A DNA stretch of 64,000 bases from Phormidium tenue FACHB-1052 (GTDB lineage: Bacteria; Cyanobacteriota; Cyanobacteriia; Phormidesmidales; Phormidesmidaceae): the NCBI RefSeq assembly GCF_014696675.1, contig NZ_JACJQN010000020.1, positions 1 to 64,000 of the forward strand. Reading direction: 5' to 3'. This document shows positions 43,342-51,647 of this stretch, piece after piece. The position numbers and the translations under genes are program-made. Numbering within the stretch: the first letter of the stretch is position 1; each line of letters begins with the position of its first letter. Below the pieces are notes generated by a model. That model made no database searches, was not told the DNA's origin, and saw only the letters and a program-made list of their open reading frames with translations.

Positions 43342-44202
43342 CTATCTGGGCCACAACCGCGACACAGCAGCCGATCGCCCCAGGTAGAGAGGGCGCAGGC
43401 GCTGCCAGGCGGCCACAAACCATCGCCGTGCTGCCTGGCTTGACGGGCCTCGATACCGACACAACAATCCCGATTGCAGCCGGGTGACGCCGATGTCGCC
43501 GGGTTGGTCTGTAGCCCACAGCTGGCGCAGAGCAGCCACCGCGTCACGTTCAAACGGGTGCCCTAGCACGGCAAAACTACCCACCACCGGGTGCCCCGCC
43601 AGACCGTTGGGGCTGTGGAGAGCAGCACTGCCTCCGATCAAGTGCTGGCGATCGAGCCATAAGGGCTGGTCGGCCTGCCAGACTTCGAGGCGCGATCGCC
43701 ACTGACCCTGCTCAAAGGTCTCTCCCCGGGCACTGCGGCCAAAGCGGGTGATTTCCCAACCAGCCCAAATGGCTCCTGGGGCCAGGTCAACCCGCAGCGC
43801 CTGGCTGTAGTGAGCCTGGTTAAACACAATGGTTTCTTGGGGGAACCATTCCAGACAGCTCTCCGGGGCGAGGGTGATGTCTACCTGCTGGCTGCTGCTG
43901 TCGGTGTCTGCGCTGCCGTAGACCTTGCTGGCGGCGGCGGTCGTGACAAGGGCCTGGGCACGCGGAGCTGCTGCCAGCTCTACCACCAGGCTGTCGCCTC
44001 CCACCAGGCCCCCAGCGGTATGTACTAGCACGGTATGGCACAGCCCTTCCCCTTCGGGATAGAGGGGGCGCTGCACTCGCAAGGGGGCACGGGCATAGGT
44101 CTGGGTCGGCACGCACCGACCCGACTCCATGGCATAGCTGAGTCGGGCTAACCCTCGCCAGCCTGAATGAACCTCAGAGGTCTGAGCCGATGACTGAACC
44201 AT
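43342..44202 (-). CDS. ureD: Urease accessory protein UreD
   Basis: A 286-residue protein that scaffolds UreF-UreG on apo-urease for nickel insertion. Family motifs: WRGLARLSYAMESGRCVPTQ, LYPEGEGLCHTVLVHTAGG, VTTAAASKVYGSADTDSSSQ, LEWFPQETIVFNQAHY and GWEITRFGRSARGETFEQG. Length normal. ATG at 44202 is six bases from the end of the DUF3318 gene, so the two are probably co-transcribed. The urease structural genes ureABC are not in the window. Confidence 0.95.
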   Translation of the reverse strand: MVQSSAQTSEVHSGWRGLARLSYAMESGRCVPTQTYARAPLRVQRPLYPEGEGLCHTVLVHTAGGLVGGDSLVVELAAAPRAQALVTTAAASKVYGSADTDSSSQQVDITLAPESCLEWFPQETIVFNQAHYSQALRVDLAPGAIWAGWEITRFGRSARGETFEQGQWRSRLEVWQADQPLWLDRQHLIGGSAALHSPNGLAGHPVVGSFAVLGHPFERDAVAALRQLWATDQPGDIGVTRLQSGLLCRYRGPSSQAARRWFVAAWQRLRPLYLGRSAAVSRLWPR

Positions 44203-44208
44203 AGGTCT

Positions 44209-44823
44209 CTAACGCCGGTAGCTCTCAGGCACCGAAAATTCTGAATATCCGGTTTGCCGCCGCAGGTTTTGGCAGCGCAGCAGCTCGTTGACGGTGAGCA
44301 CCTGACGACCCTCCAGGGAGGGAACCGCCTCAATGGCGCGAATCAGAGCCGCTGCCGCGTCGGCCTGATCGTAGCCGCGCCGCAGCGAAACCTGGACCGC
44401 CTTGTCGTCGGCGGCCATCTCAATTTGGGGGCCGGTGACGCCGCGCCAAATTTGCCAGCTAGCTAGGGCCGTGACCCCAGCGGCGGCCACCACGCCCACC
44501 GCGTCGCCCTGGAGCAGCTCTACTACGCCGCCGGCTAGCCCAGCCCCGGCCATGGCCTGGTACCAGTTGGGTTTGAGCACATTGGTCAGGGTCACCCAGC
44601 TCACGGTGCGCAAAAACAGCAGGTCGCGCTCGGCTACGGCCAGCTGATGCCACAAATCGAGGTTGATTGAGACGGTGTGAGCCGACTGCCAGGGGCGCGG
44701 AAACTCAGCCTTAATGACGTTTAGCTGGCGATCGCTGAGCATTAGCTTAGTTTTCATGCGGGCGGTGGCGGGCATCAGCTCCCGCAGCCGACCAATTTCT
44801 GCATTGGGGTTAACCACAGTCAC
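44209..44823 (-). CDS. DUF3318 membrane protein
   Basis: A 204-residue cyanobacterial protein of the DUF3318 family. VVNPNAEIGRLRELMPATAR starts it, FPRPWQSAHTVSINLDLWHQL follows, then LLFLRTVSWVT and a hydrophobic pair of segments (AGAGLAGGVVELLQGDAVGV, VAAAGVTALASWQIWRG). The C-terminus is a soluble helix ending LRRQTGYSEFSVPESYR. GTG at 44823 or 44817 fits the family; the frame to 44895 (MPSPSLPCCPAL) is not conserved. Function unknown. It sits upstream of ureD with a six-base gap and downstream of a Hlip gene. Confidence 0.85.
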   Translation of the reverse strand: MTVVNPNAEIGRLRELMPATARMKTKLMLSDRQLNVIKAEFPRPWQSAHTVSINLDLWHQLAVAERDLLFLRTVSWVTLTNVLKPNWYQAMAGAGLAGGVVELLQGDAVGVVAAAGVTALASWQIWRGVTGPQIEMAADDKAVQVSLRRGYDQADAAAALIRAIEAVPSLEGRQVLTVNELLRCQNLRRQTGYSEFSVPESYRR

Positions 44824-44899
44824 ACCATCCCAAAAATCACCCCTAAGCCTACCATTTCTAAGGGCTGGACAGCACGGCAGACTTGGGCTGGGCATGGGT

Positions 44900-45082
44900 T
44901 TAGCGCAGACCCAGCCAGCTAAAAAACGTCTGGCCAGTGACCAGCTCTAGCAGCAGCAGGGCCACAAAGCCCACCATGGCAAATCGACCGTTAATGCGTT
45001 CAGCGTAGCGGTTCCAACCAAAGGCAGGGGTGGGTTCAGCAGCCTCAGGGGTAGAAACTGCTGGATTCGAGTCTTGGATCAT
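44900..45082 (-). CDS. High-light-inducible protein (Hlip/SCP)
   Basis: A 60-residue thylakoid protein. The single membrane helix has the chlorophyll-binding motif ERINGRFAMVGFVALLLLEL, which matches the ExxNxRxAMxGF pattern of Hlips and LHC helices. The N-terminal 20 residues are a proline-rich soluble tail. Hlips bind chlorophyll and carotenoid and protect photosystem assembly under high light. ATG at 45082. It is followed by DUF3318 and preceded by a small membrane protein 33 bases upstream, on the same strand. Confidence 0.95.
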   Translation of the reverse strand: MIQDSNPAVSTPEAAEPTPAFGWNRYAERINGRFAMVGFVALLLLELVTGQTFFSWLGLR

Positions 45083-45115
45083 CGTTGGGGTAGGTAACGT
45101 CTATATAAAAGCATC

Positions 45116-45304
45116 TTACTTTTTTCCCCCGTCTTTTTTCTCGACAATGCGGACGGGAATACCACTGTCCAAATACTCTTTTAGGGCAGCGGTAAACTTG
45201 TCTTCTGCGGTTTTGGGCTTAATCTCTTTGACTAATGGTTTACCCAATAAGGCCTCATTGGTCCACACAATGAAAACCAGAATGAGCACGATGGCAAATT
45301 CCAT
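45116..45304 (-). CDS. Small single-span membrane protein, conserved hypothetical
   Basis: A 62-residue protein. The first 16 residues form a membrane anchor (MEFAIVLILVFIVWTNEALL); the rest is a charged soluble domain (PLVKEIKPKTAEDKFTAALK, SGIPVRIVEKKDGGKK). ATG at 45304. It is 33 bases upstream of the Hlip gene, so probably co-transcribed. No named family; role may be linked to photosystem protection by position only. Confidence 0.65.
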   Translation of the reverse strand: MEFAIVLILVFIVWTNEALLGKPLVKEIKPKTAEDKFTAALKEYLDSGIPVRIVEKKDGGKK

Positions 45305-45494
45305 AATTGTTTTGGTGACTTAGTTTCAGGGATCCGATCCGGTAGGCTGCGTTTCAACGTCTACAGGGTGGGGGTTTAGGTTAGCTACAGGAAAGCAGCG
45401 ATTAATTCCAGAAGTAATTTGCCCAAACTATATCGAAAGATCCTGAAATGGAACGGTTTGTTCAAATGTTCAATGAAATGGCGGTAATTAAGAG

Positions 45495-46214
45495 TTAGTT
45501 AGTAGGGCGGGGTAGCTGTATGCAGACAAGACTTTTGGGATTTTCTGCAGCACCTAAAAACTCTAAGGTACCCCCCAGGTGAGGCGCTAGACGGGCAGCT
45601 AACTGGTAGCGAAACTCAGGCGATAGGGTGGCCATAGCGGATGGTGGAGCCTCGCCAGGGTTTGCCCCCAGATGCAGAGCAATGTTGCCAGTAGTGGCGT
45701 CTTCAGACACGGTCAGGCTGATCTGCGGGCTGCCCTGGGCTAGGGCGGCTTCGATCAGCATGATTAGGGCTTGCTCTAGCCATGCCGAGTCAGTTTGCAC
45801 CTGTAGATTGGCCTCTACCGTCCCCACAATCAGCCGGCAGTGGCGATTGATGCACTGCATCTCGATCATGCGTTGTACGCGGGTGATCAGCGGGTCGAGC
45901 AGGGTGGGGCTGAGGCGGGGATGCAGGGCACCGATGTCGAGCTTAGAGAGGGTAATCAGTAGATCGAGGTTCTTGAGCACGGTTTGAATGGCCTGGTTGG
46001 CCTGGGCAATAAACTCTCGTTCTTCGGCGGGGCTTTCGCACAGATCTTCGAGAATGAGCTGGTGCAGGCTGATGATTTGGGTAATGGGCGACCTGAGTTC
46101 GTGGGAGGCCGTACCCAAAAAGGCAGCTTGGTGCTGGGCCTGGTGCCGCAGGCGATCGTAGGCTAGCTGTAGCGTTTCGAGATCGGTAAAGTCTTGACCC
46201 TGGGGATAGTCCAT
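45495..46214 (-). CDS. Sensorless HisKA protein with degenerate ATPase
   Basis: A 239-residue cytoplasmic protein. The HisKA domain has FLGTASHELRSPITQIISLH with phosphoacceptor His near residue 38. The following HATPase-like region lacks clear N and G1/G2 boxes: the expected N-box Asn is replaced in ALIMLIEAALAQGSPQ and there is no DxGxG motif. No sensor domain precedes the HisKA. It may be a phosphatase or a phosphotransfer partner without kinase activity. ATG at 46214. No response regulator is adjacent. Confidence 0.75.
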   Translation of the reverse strand: MDYPQGQDFTDLETLQLAYDRLRHQAQHQAAFLGTASHELRSPITQIISLHQLILEDLCESPAEEREFIAQANQAIQTVLKNLDLLITLSKLDIGALHPRLSPTLLDPLITRVQRMIEMQCINRHCRLIVGTVEANLQVQTDSAWLEQALIMLIEAALAQGSPQISLTVSEDATTGNIALHLGANPGEAPPSAMATLSPEFRYQLAARLAPHLGGTLEFLGAAENPKSLVCIQLPRPTN

Positions 46215-46300
46215 TGCGGCAGCTGTCTATGGGATAGATGAGTTCGCCCCTGCTAGCCTAACCCTAGGCGGCGGGGCAAAACCGCTTTTAACGGTTTCAA

Positions 46301-46942
46301 CTAAACGGTTTCAACCTGGGGCAGGGCGATCGCGCCCGATCGCAGCACCCTCCAACCGCCCCCCTGCCAGCACACCACCGTTGAGGGTAGCCCCGACCCC
46401 TGGGGCTGGTCAGGAGTGGGAATCTCGGCCTGGAGGAGGGCGTAGATCTCGGCCTGGGTCGCCTGATCGAGGGTAAACACCTGGGGAAAGCTGGCCTCGA
46501 TCGCCGTCATAGTCTCTAGGGGCGGCTGCCCTGAACGGTTGGCGCTGGTGGTGGCCAGTGGCCCGGTGTGGCCTAGCAGGTGCCGGGCCAGGGGATGGTT
46601 AGGAATTCTCAGCCCCACGGTGCCCGTCTGCTGGGGATTCATCGTCGGGGGCAGGCGATCGCTGGCGGGCAGCACCAGGGTCAGCGCGCCGGGCCAGTAC
46701 TGAGCGGCGATCGCACTCCACTGGGCCAGATCATCGTCGGTGCCGGTGATGTAGGGGCGCAGATCGTCGAGGCTGGCCCCCATGAGAATCAGCGGCTTGT
46801 CGGGGCTGCGCTCCTTGGCGGTGTAGATGCGATCGCCCGCCTCGGGCCGCGCCGCCAGGGCTGGCACCGTATCGGTGGGAAAGCTCACCAGCTCCCCCGC
46901 TTGCACCGCCGCAACCAGTTCTTGTAACCCTACCTGTGGCAT
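46301..46942 (-). CDS. Sua5/YrdC-type threonylcarbamoyl-AMP synthase
   Basis: A 213-residue protein of the Sua5/YrdC/YwlC family, which makes L-threonylcarbamoyladenylate for t6A in ANN-decoding tRNAs. Signatures: ELVSFPTDTVPALAARPEAG, RIYTAKERSPDKPLILMG, QYWPGALTLVLPAS, VGLRIPNHPLARHLL and GPLATTSANRSGQPP. The classic K-x-R pair is in KERSPDKP. ATG at 46942 is preferred to GTG at 46951. The gene is divergent from the TPR gene. This is a shortened YrdC form without the Sua5 C-domain. Confidence 0.93.
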   Translation of the reverse strand: MPQVGLQELVAAVQAGELVSFPTDTVPALAARPEAGDRIYTAKERSPDKPLILMGASLDDLRPYITGTDDDLAQWSAIAAQYWPGALTLVLPASDRLPPTMNPQQTGTVGLRIPNHPLARHLLGHTGPLATTSANRSGQPPLETMTAIEASFPQVFTLDQATQAEIYALLQAEIPTPDQPQGSGLPSTVVCWQGGGWRVLRSGAIALPQVETV

Positions 46943-47072
46943 AGGCTGCACTGTAGACCGATCAACTTTTCCTCAACGGATTGTAAACCCGTACCCCCAG
47001 CGGGTAACACCCCCCCTGCTCGCCCCACCTTCGTCAACCTCACAATGGAAACTGTCGCCCAGAAGATCGCCC

Positions 47073-47468
47073 ATGAAGCCAATTCACACCCACGACCATA
47101 GCGCCGCTGCCCTCAACGCCCAAGGCTGCACCCTCTGCGCCCAGAGCCAGTTTGCTCAGGCGCTAGCGCTCTTTGATCAGGCGTTAGCCCTAGACAGCAC
47201 CTACTGCACCGGCTGGAACAATCGCGCCAACGCCCTCTGCGGCCTCAATCGCCAGGCTGAGGCCCTAGCCGCCTACGACAAAGCCGTCGCCCTCGACCCC
47301 CAGTATCACCAGGCCTGGTTTAACCGGGGCAAGCTGCTAGCTGAGATAGGTGCCTACGGCAATGCGGTGGAGTCGTACAACCGCGCGATCGCCCTCCAGG
47401 CTGACCCCGTCTATATTCACTCAAGAGAAGATATCTGGGTCAAAAAGCAGCTAATCGCCACAGTCTAG
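47073..47468 (+). CDS. TPR-repeat protein
   Basis: A 131-residue protein with at least three tetratricopeptide units: ALNAQGCTLCAQSQFAQALA, AWNNRANALCGLNRQAEALA-type (residues 48-80) and AWFNRGKLLAEIGAYGNAVE. Each has the A-x2-N-x-G / Y-x-A-x3-Y/L pattern. ATG at 47073 (MKPIHTHDHSAA) is the best start; the longer frame runs through the leader and overlaps the divergent Sua5 promoter. Protein-protein interaction scaffold; partners unknown. Confidence 0.85.
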   Translation: MKPIHTHDHSAAALNAQGCTLCAQSQFAQALALFDQALALDSTYCTGWNNRANALCGLNRQAEALAAYDKAVALDPQYHQAWFNRGKLLAEIGAYGNAVESYNRAIALQADPVYIHSREDIWVKKQLIATV

Positions 47469-47479
47469 CCATGGCAAGA

Positions 47480-47572
47480 CCATCATTCAGCCTGAGGATT
47501 TTGTGCTGAAGGATGCCTCCGGGGAATTTCTAATTCTCAAACATGGATTCATGAGTTTCTTAAAGGGTTTTT
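47480..47572 (+). other. Protein-like remnant without a start
   Basis: After the TPR stop a short frame encodes GKTIIQPEDFVLKDASGEFL and ILKHGFMSFLKGF before a stop near 47574. It lacks a start codon and ribosome site, and reads like the tail of a lost gene. Confidence 0.25.
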
Positions 47573-47683
47573 AATTCACTTTCCCCCCAGGCTTATTGTT
47601 GCCATCAGGCTGTCTTAGGGTTGAGGCTGTAGCGTTTATCATGGCGGATTTGACCATGTTTAGGACGCTACGGAGAGTGTTAT

Positions 47684-48601
47684 ATGACGAGCAAACAGAA
47701 ATTTAATCGCTATGTTTTGGCTGGGGCGATAACCACCGCCGTAGCGCTAGGAATTGGCGTCCCCAGTGCAGTTTCTCAAAATTCCATTATTCAGATTGAT
47801 GGGTCTAGCACCGTCTACCCCATATCTGAAGCCATGGCCGAAGAATTTATGGCCACCAACCGTGGCACCCAGGTAACCGTCGGGGTGTCGGGTACTGGCG
47901 GCGGCTTTAGCAAGTTTTGCGCTGGCGAACTCGACATTACCGGTGCTTCGCGCCCGATCAAAGACTCCGAAATCGAAGCTTGCGCCGCCGCTGGCATTGA
48001 GTACATTGAAGTGCCCGTCGCCACCGACGCGCTGACGGTGGTGATCAACCCCGAAAATGATTGGGCCGACGATATGACCGTAGAGCAACTGCAAACCCTA
48101 TGGAGCCCTGAGGCCCAGGGCACCGTCACTCGATGGAACCAGATCGACCCTAGCTGGCCTGACGAGCCAATTGACCTGTTTGGCCCCGGCACCGATTCGG
48201 GCACCTTCGACTACTTTACTGAGACGATTGTGGGTGAGGCGGGCTCTAGCCGCGCCGACTACACCGCTAGCGAAGACGACAACATTCTGGTAATTGGCGT
48301 CAGCCGTGACCCCAATGCCATTGGCTACTTTGGTCTGGCCTACTACCTTGAAAACCAAGAGACACTCAAAGCTGTTTCTATCAACGGCGTTGAGCCCACC
48401 CCCGAGAACGTCGAGAACGGCACCTATGCGCCGCTGTCTCGGCCTATCTTTGTCTACGTCAAGAAAAGCAGTCTGGAGAACCGCCCCGAGGTGCGCGCCT
48501 TTGTCGAGTTCATGCTCGAAAACGGGCCTGAGCTTGTGCCTGAAGTAGGCTACGTGCCGCTGTCTGAGGAGCGCTACGCCGACATTCTGTCTGAGCTGTA
48601 G
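47684..48601 (+). CDS. Phosphate-binding protein PstS/SphX family
   Basis: A 305-residue periplasmic solute-binding protein of the phosphate ABC system. Signal peptide (YVLAGAITTAVALGIGVPSA), then IDGSSTVYPISEAMAEEF, VSGTGGGFSKFCAGELDITG, ASRPIKDSEI and GPGTDSGTFDYFTE, the phosphate-binding motifs. Similar in plan to SphX. No pstCAB follows, so it may be a free receptor. A clear Pho box (CTTAACCT repeats) was not seen upstream. ATG at 47684. A terminator-like hairpin follows at 48668-48704. Confidence 0.9.
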   Translation: MTSKQKFNRYVLAGAITTAVALGIGVPSAVSQNSIIQIDGSSTVYPISEAMAEEFMATNRGTQVTVGVSGTGGGFSKFCAGELDITGASRPIKDSEIEACAAAGIEYIEVPVATDALTVVINPENDWADDMTVEQLQTLWSPEAQGTVTRWNQIDPSWPDEPIDLFGPGTDSGTFDYFTETIVGEAGSSRADYTASEDDNILVIGVSRDPNAIGYFGLAYYLENQETLKAVSINGVEPTPENVENGTYAPLSRPIFVYVKKSSLENRPEVRAFVEFMLENGPELVPEVGYVPLSEERYADILSEL

Positions 48602-48667
48602 GGTCTGTAGGTTGCGCTCAACTTAGCGCGATCGCCCCCTCTTGGCAAAGCTTAACCCCCAGATCCA

Positions 48668-48704
48668 CCAGCCCTCGGGAAGACCGTTCATTCCCAAGGG
48701 CTGG
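48668..48704 (+). terminator. Hairpin downstream of PstS gene
   Basis: Arms at 48668-48681 (CCAGCCCTCGGGAA) and 48691-48704 pair with one mismatch around a nine-base loop. Likely ends the PstS transcript. Confidence 0.55.
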
Positions 48705-48772
48705 CTGCGACTATTCGCTGAAGCTAGCTCCCTTATATCAGCGTTTCAACGCCGCCACTATCCTTAGCACCT

Positions 48773-49645
48773 ATGACCCTTAGGGAATCCATAGCATCGC
48801 CTCGGCCAGTATTGCCCCCGAGACCACCCACGCCACGGCGGCATCGCGGCCAGTTGCTGCTAGCGCCATTGTTTGGCCTATCGCTGGTGCTCCACGGGTT
48901 CGTGCTGCTGGCCCCTGCCCCTGCTCCGCAGCCGGTGCCCGAGGCCGAAGAGGCGATCGCCGAGGACGAGTTTGTCGATCTGCTCAGCATCGGCACCCTT
49001 GTCCCCTCCGAGCCTGAGGCGGCCTCCGCCATATCTACGCCTCCACCTTCAACCTCCGCCCCGCCCCTGCCCCTGCCGATCGCGGCTCCTCCCACCCCCA
49101 CACCTGCTCCCACCGCCCCAGTCCCAACCAACAGCCCATCCCCACCAGCGCCTGCTGCGTCCGAGCCTGCACCGGCTACAGCCGTGGTCGCCGATGAGGC
49201 CGTGGCCGAAATTTTTACCCGCCTTACCCGAGGCTCAGGGGACAGCGATTTTGACTCTACGGCAACCTCGTTTCCGGCGATCGCCTACCTAATCCCCCAG
49301 GGCATTGCAGCCTGGACACCCGAAGAACAGGCCTGCTTCTTCACGCAGATTGACGACGCCACCTACAGCACCCAGCCCGGCGTGGTGTCGCTGCGCTACC
49401 TGACCCGCAATGTTCAATTCATCGCCGAGCAAGATATTCCCCGCACCTTTCCAGCACCGCAGTATGCGGTGAATCGCGTAGCGGATGGCTACTGCGATCG
49501 CCCGCTGTTTCAGGTATTGCAAGAGGGGCAGCCCTATCTGTTTATTTCCCTAGTCGGTATTGGCGTAGGAGCCCCCGGCCAGCAGGCCTCGGGATTGGTG
49601 ATTATCTGGGCCAGTGACCCTCGCTCAAACTATCCACCCGGATAA
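48773..49645 (+). CDS. TonB-like proline-rich envelope protein
   Basis: A 290-residue protein with the TonB layout: basic N-terminus, a membrane anchor (LLAPLFGLSLVLHGFVLLAP, near residue 30), a long Pro/Ala/Ser-rich linker (about 50-140) and a soluble C-terminal domain with QACFFTQIDDATYSTQPGVV. The TonB C-terminal signature is not obvious. It precedes a second TonB-like gene at 49736, so the two may be a pair. TonB energises outer-membrane transport; here partner genes exbB/exbD are not seen. Confidence 0.75.
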   Translation: MTLRESIASPRPVLPPRPPTPRRHRGQLLLAPLFGLSLVLHGFVLLAPAPAPQPVPEAEEAIAEDEFVDLLSIGTLVPSEPEAASAISTPPPSTSAPPLPLPIAAPPTPTPAPTAPVPTNSPSPPAPAASEPAPATAVVADEAVAEIFTRLTRGSGDSDFDSTATSFPAIAYLIPQGIAAWTPEEQACFFTQIDDATYSTQPGVVSLRYLTRNVQFIAEQDIPRTFPAPQYAVNRVADGYCDRPLFQVLQEGQPYLFISLVGIGVGAPGQQASGLVIIWASDPRSNYPPG

Positions 49646-49735
49646 AGAGCTGGCCCACGGTGATCCAGTTCTGTGGCTGAATGGTAGGTAGATAAATGGC
49701 GTAAGCCATTGGCATAGTTCCCCCATAGATTTGGT

Positions 49736-50707
49736 ATGACGACTCGTTTTGCTCCCCCTGAGCGTTCTCGCCCCCTGTGGCAGAGGCTGCTAGCCCCTAT
49801 GCTGCTGGCATCCCTGGGCCTGCACGGGCTACTGCTGCTGCTGCCCACCGGCACCGATGAGGTTCCGGTTCCGCCCCCCGACCCGGAGCAAGACAGCGTG
49901 GCCATTACCCGCGTGCCCCCCGCAGGCGAGTCAGATGTGGGCGCGATCGCGGGTGCTGCAAGCTCCTCTACACCACTACAAAGGTCTCCAGTGGCACCAG
50001 CAGCAGCCGTTGCAGGGGCGCATGCGCCTACTGTCCAATCGGCTCGGCCCCAACCGCCTAGAACGAGCCGTCCAACGTCACAACCCCGCCCTCAGGCAGC
50101 CTCACCCGCCAGCGCTCAGCCCACTCAACCGCCCGCCGCCGTCAATCCACCGACGGCAGGGGCCGTCACCCCCGCGCCCCCACCCCCTTCTGCTCCGTCA
50201 GCTACTCAACCTTTGTTTGACGCCGATCTAGGCCCACAACTGTTGGCCTATGTGGTCGCCCTCAACCTGCCCCAGGCCAAAATTGACCGGGCGGCAGAGT
50301 CTATTCAAAATCGGTTTGTCTTTAATGCCTCTGCCGTCACCCGCGACACCTTTGACGCGAACCAGAGCCAGTGGGTCAGCACCCTGCGCCAGGAGCCCGG
50401 CCTGGCCGAGCTATCCCCAGAGGTCGATCGTTCTGAATTTTCTACGGTGTATCCCCAGCGAGTGTGCCTTTCAGACTCCCCAGGCGAAATTAACGTTGGC
50501 GCTGTGGTAAACCCCGATGGCTCTTGGCGAGGCGAACCCGCCCTGTTGCGCGGCTCGGGCTACGGTGTGCTCGATCGCAAAGCCCTGGAAGAGATTCAGC
50601 GCCACCGCTTTGCTGAGGCCGAGGGCATCAGGGCCTACGTACTCACCATCGACACCAGCGTTGACTACGGCGATCGCCCCTGCCTAGACCCCAACCCAAC
50701 CTCCTAG
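49736..50707 (+). CDS. TonB-like energy transducer (C-terminal domain present)
   Basis: A 323-residue paralogue of the previous protein. Anchor at about residues 18-37 ([20 protein letters not shown]), a Pro/Gln/Ala linker, and a C-terminal domain: [20 protein letters not shown] then [20 protein letters not shown], which matches the TonB C-terminal fold. This suggests a real energy transducer for an outer membrane receptor, though no receptor is nearby. ATG at 49736 lies 90 bases after the first copy. Its last four bases overlap the convergent map gene. Confidence 0.8.
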   Translation: MTTRFAPPERSRPLWQRLLAPMLLASLGLHGLLLLLPTGTDEVPVPPPDPEQDSVAITRVPPAGESDVGAIAGAASSSTPLQRSPVAPAAAVAGAHAPTVQSARPQPPRTSRPTSQPRPQAASPASAQPTQPPAAVNPPTAGAVTPAPPPPSAPSATQPLFDADLGPQLLAYVVALNLPQAKIDRAAESIQNRFVFNASAVTRDTFDANQSQWVSTLRQEPGLAELSPEVDRSEFSTVYPQRVCLSDSPGEINVGAVVNPDGSWRGEPALLRGSGYGVLDRKALEEIQRHRFAEAEGIRAYVLTIDTSVDYGDRPCLDPNPTS

Positions 50708-51558
50708 GAGGCTAGAGCTACCGGGATCGAGCTGCGATCGGTCAAAATCTCGTGGCCGGTTTCGCTCACCAGCACCGTGTGCTCAAACTGGGCCGACAGC
50801 GATCGATCCACCGTCACCACCGTCCACTGATCTTTCAGCGTGCGGGTTTGCTTAGACCCGGCGTTGAGAATCGGCTCGATCGCCAGCGTCATCCCCGGCA
50901 GCAGTTTCATATTGGGCAGTTGGCGGGTGCGAAAGTTAAACACCGACGGCGCTTCGTGCAGATTGCGCCCCACCCCGTGGCCGGTGAAATCTTCCACCAC
51001 CGTAAAGCCATAGCTGGCGACGCAGTCTTCGATCGCCCCCGCAATATCCAGCAGCGTGTTCCCCGGCTTTACCTGGGCAATGCCCGCATAGAGCGCCGCT
51101 TCCGCCGCTGTCATTAGCTGCTGGGCCTGGGCCGACACCTCGCCCACCGCAATGGTGATGCAAGAGTCGCCGTGGAAGCCGTTGTAATAGGCCCCCGTGT
51201 CAACCTTGAGCAGGTCGCCCCGGCGAATCACCTGGCGCTTGTGGGGAATACCGTGCACCACCTGGTCATTCACACAGGCGCAGATCGAGGCCGGAAAGCC
51301 GTGATAGCCTTTAAAGCTAGGGGTCGCGCCTAGCTCACGAATCCGCTTCTCGGCGTGGGCATCCAGATCAGCGGTGGTCATCCCCGGCTGCACCAGAGCC
51401 TCAATTTCTTTGAGCACTGTGGCCACAATGCGGGCCGCCCCGCGCATGATCTCTAGCTCGGCCTCGGTCTTCAGCTCTACCCCCCGCACCCGGCGGCTGC
51501 GCTTGGGCAGGGTAGCCTGATCAGCTCGACCGGGAATCAGATTCGCCAAAAAATTCAT
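50704..51558 (-). CDS. map: Methionine aminopeptidase, type I
   Basis: A 284-residue metallopeptidase removing N-terminal Met. Metal ligands are visible: Asp in [15 protein letters not shown] (two Asp), His in [16 protein letters not shown], and Glu in LAIEPIL and QFEHTVLV. The N-terminal 45 residues ([20 protein letters not shown]) are an extension relative to the minimal E. coli enzyme, as in other cyanobacterial and plastid forms. ATG at 51558. It overlaps the convergent TonB-like gene by four bases and is followed in its own sense by no partner. Confidence 0.95.
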   Translation of the reverse strand: MNFLANLIPGRADQATLPKRSRRVRGVELKTEAELEIMRGAARIVATVLKEIEALVQPGMTTADLDAHAEKRIRELGATPSFKGYHGFPASICACVNDQVVHGIPHKRQVIRRGDLLKVDTGAYYNGFHGDSCITIAVGEVSAQAQQLMTAAEAALYAGIAQVKPGNTLLDIAGAIEDCVASYGFTVVEDFTGHGVGRNLHEAPSVFNFRTRQLPNMKLLPGMTLAIEPILNAGSKQTRTLKDQWTVVTVDRSLSAQFEHTVLVSETGHEILTDRSSIPVALAS

Positions 51559-51647
51559 AGGTGATGGATGACGGGATTTAAGGGCCTGAACCCATTACTC
51601 AGTGTAATCGGGAAATTAACGCTTTTGGCGGCCCCGTTACACTTGCC

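Noticed and set aside
46827-47072. N-terminal extension of the TPR protein
   Set aside because: It overlaps the start of the divergent Sua5 gene and has no TPR character; ATG 47073 is the natural start.
47560-47683. Pho box before the PstS gene
   Set aside because: No pair of CTTAACCT-like octamers could be found; only a loose match remained.
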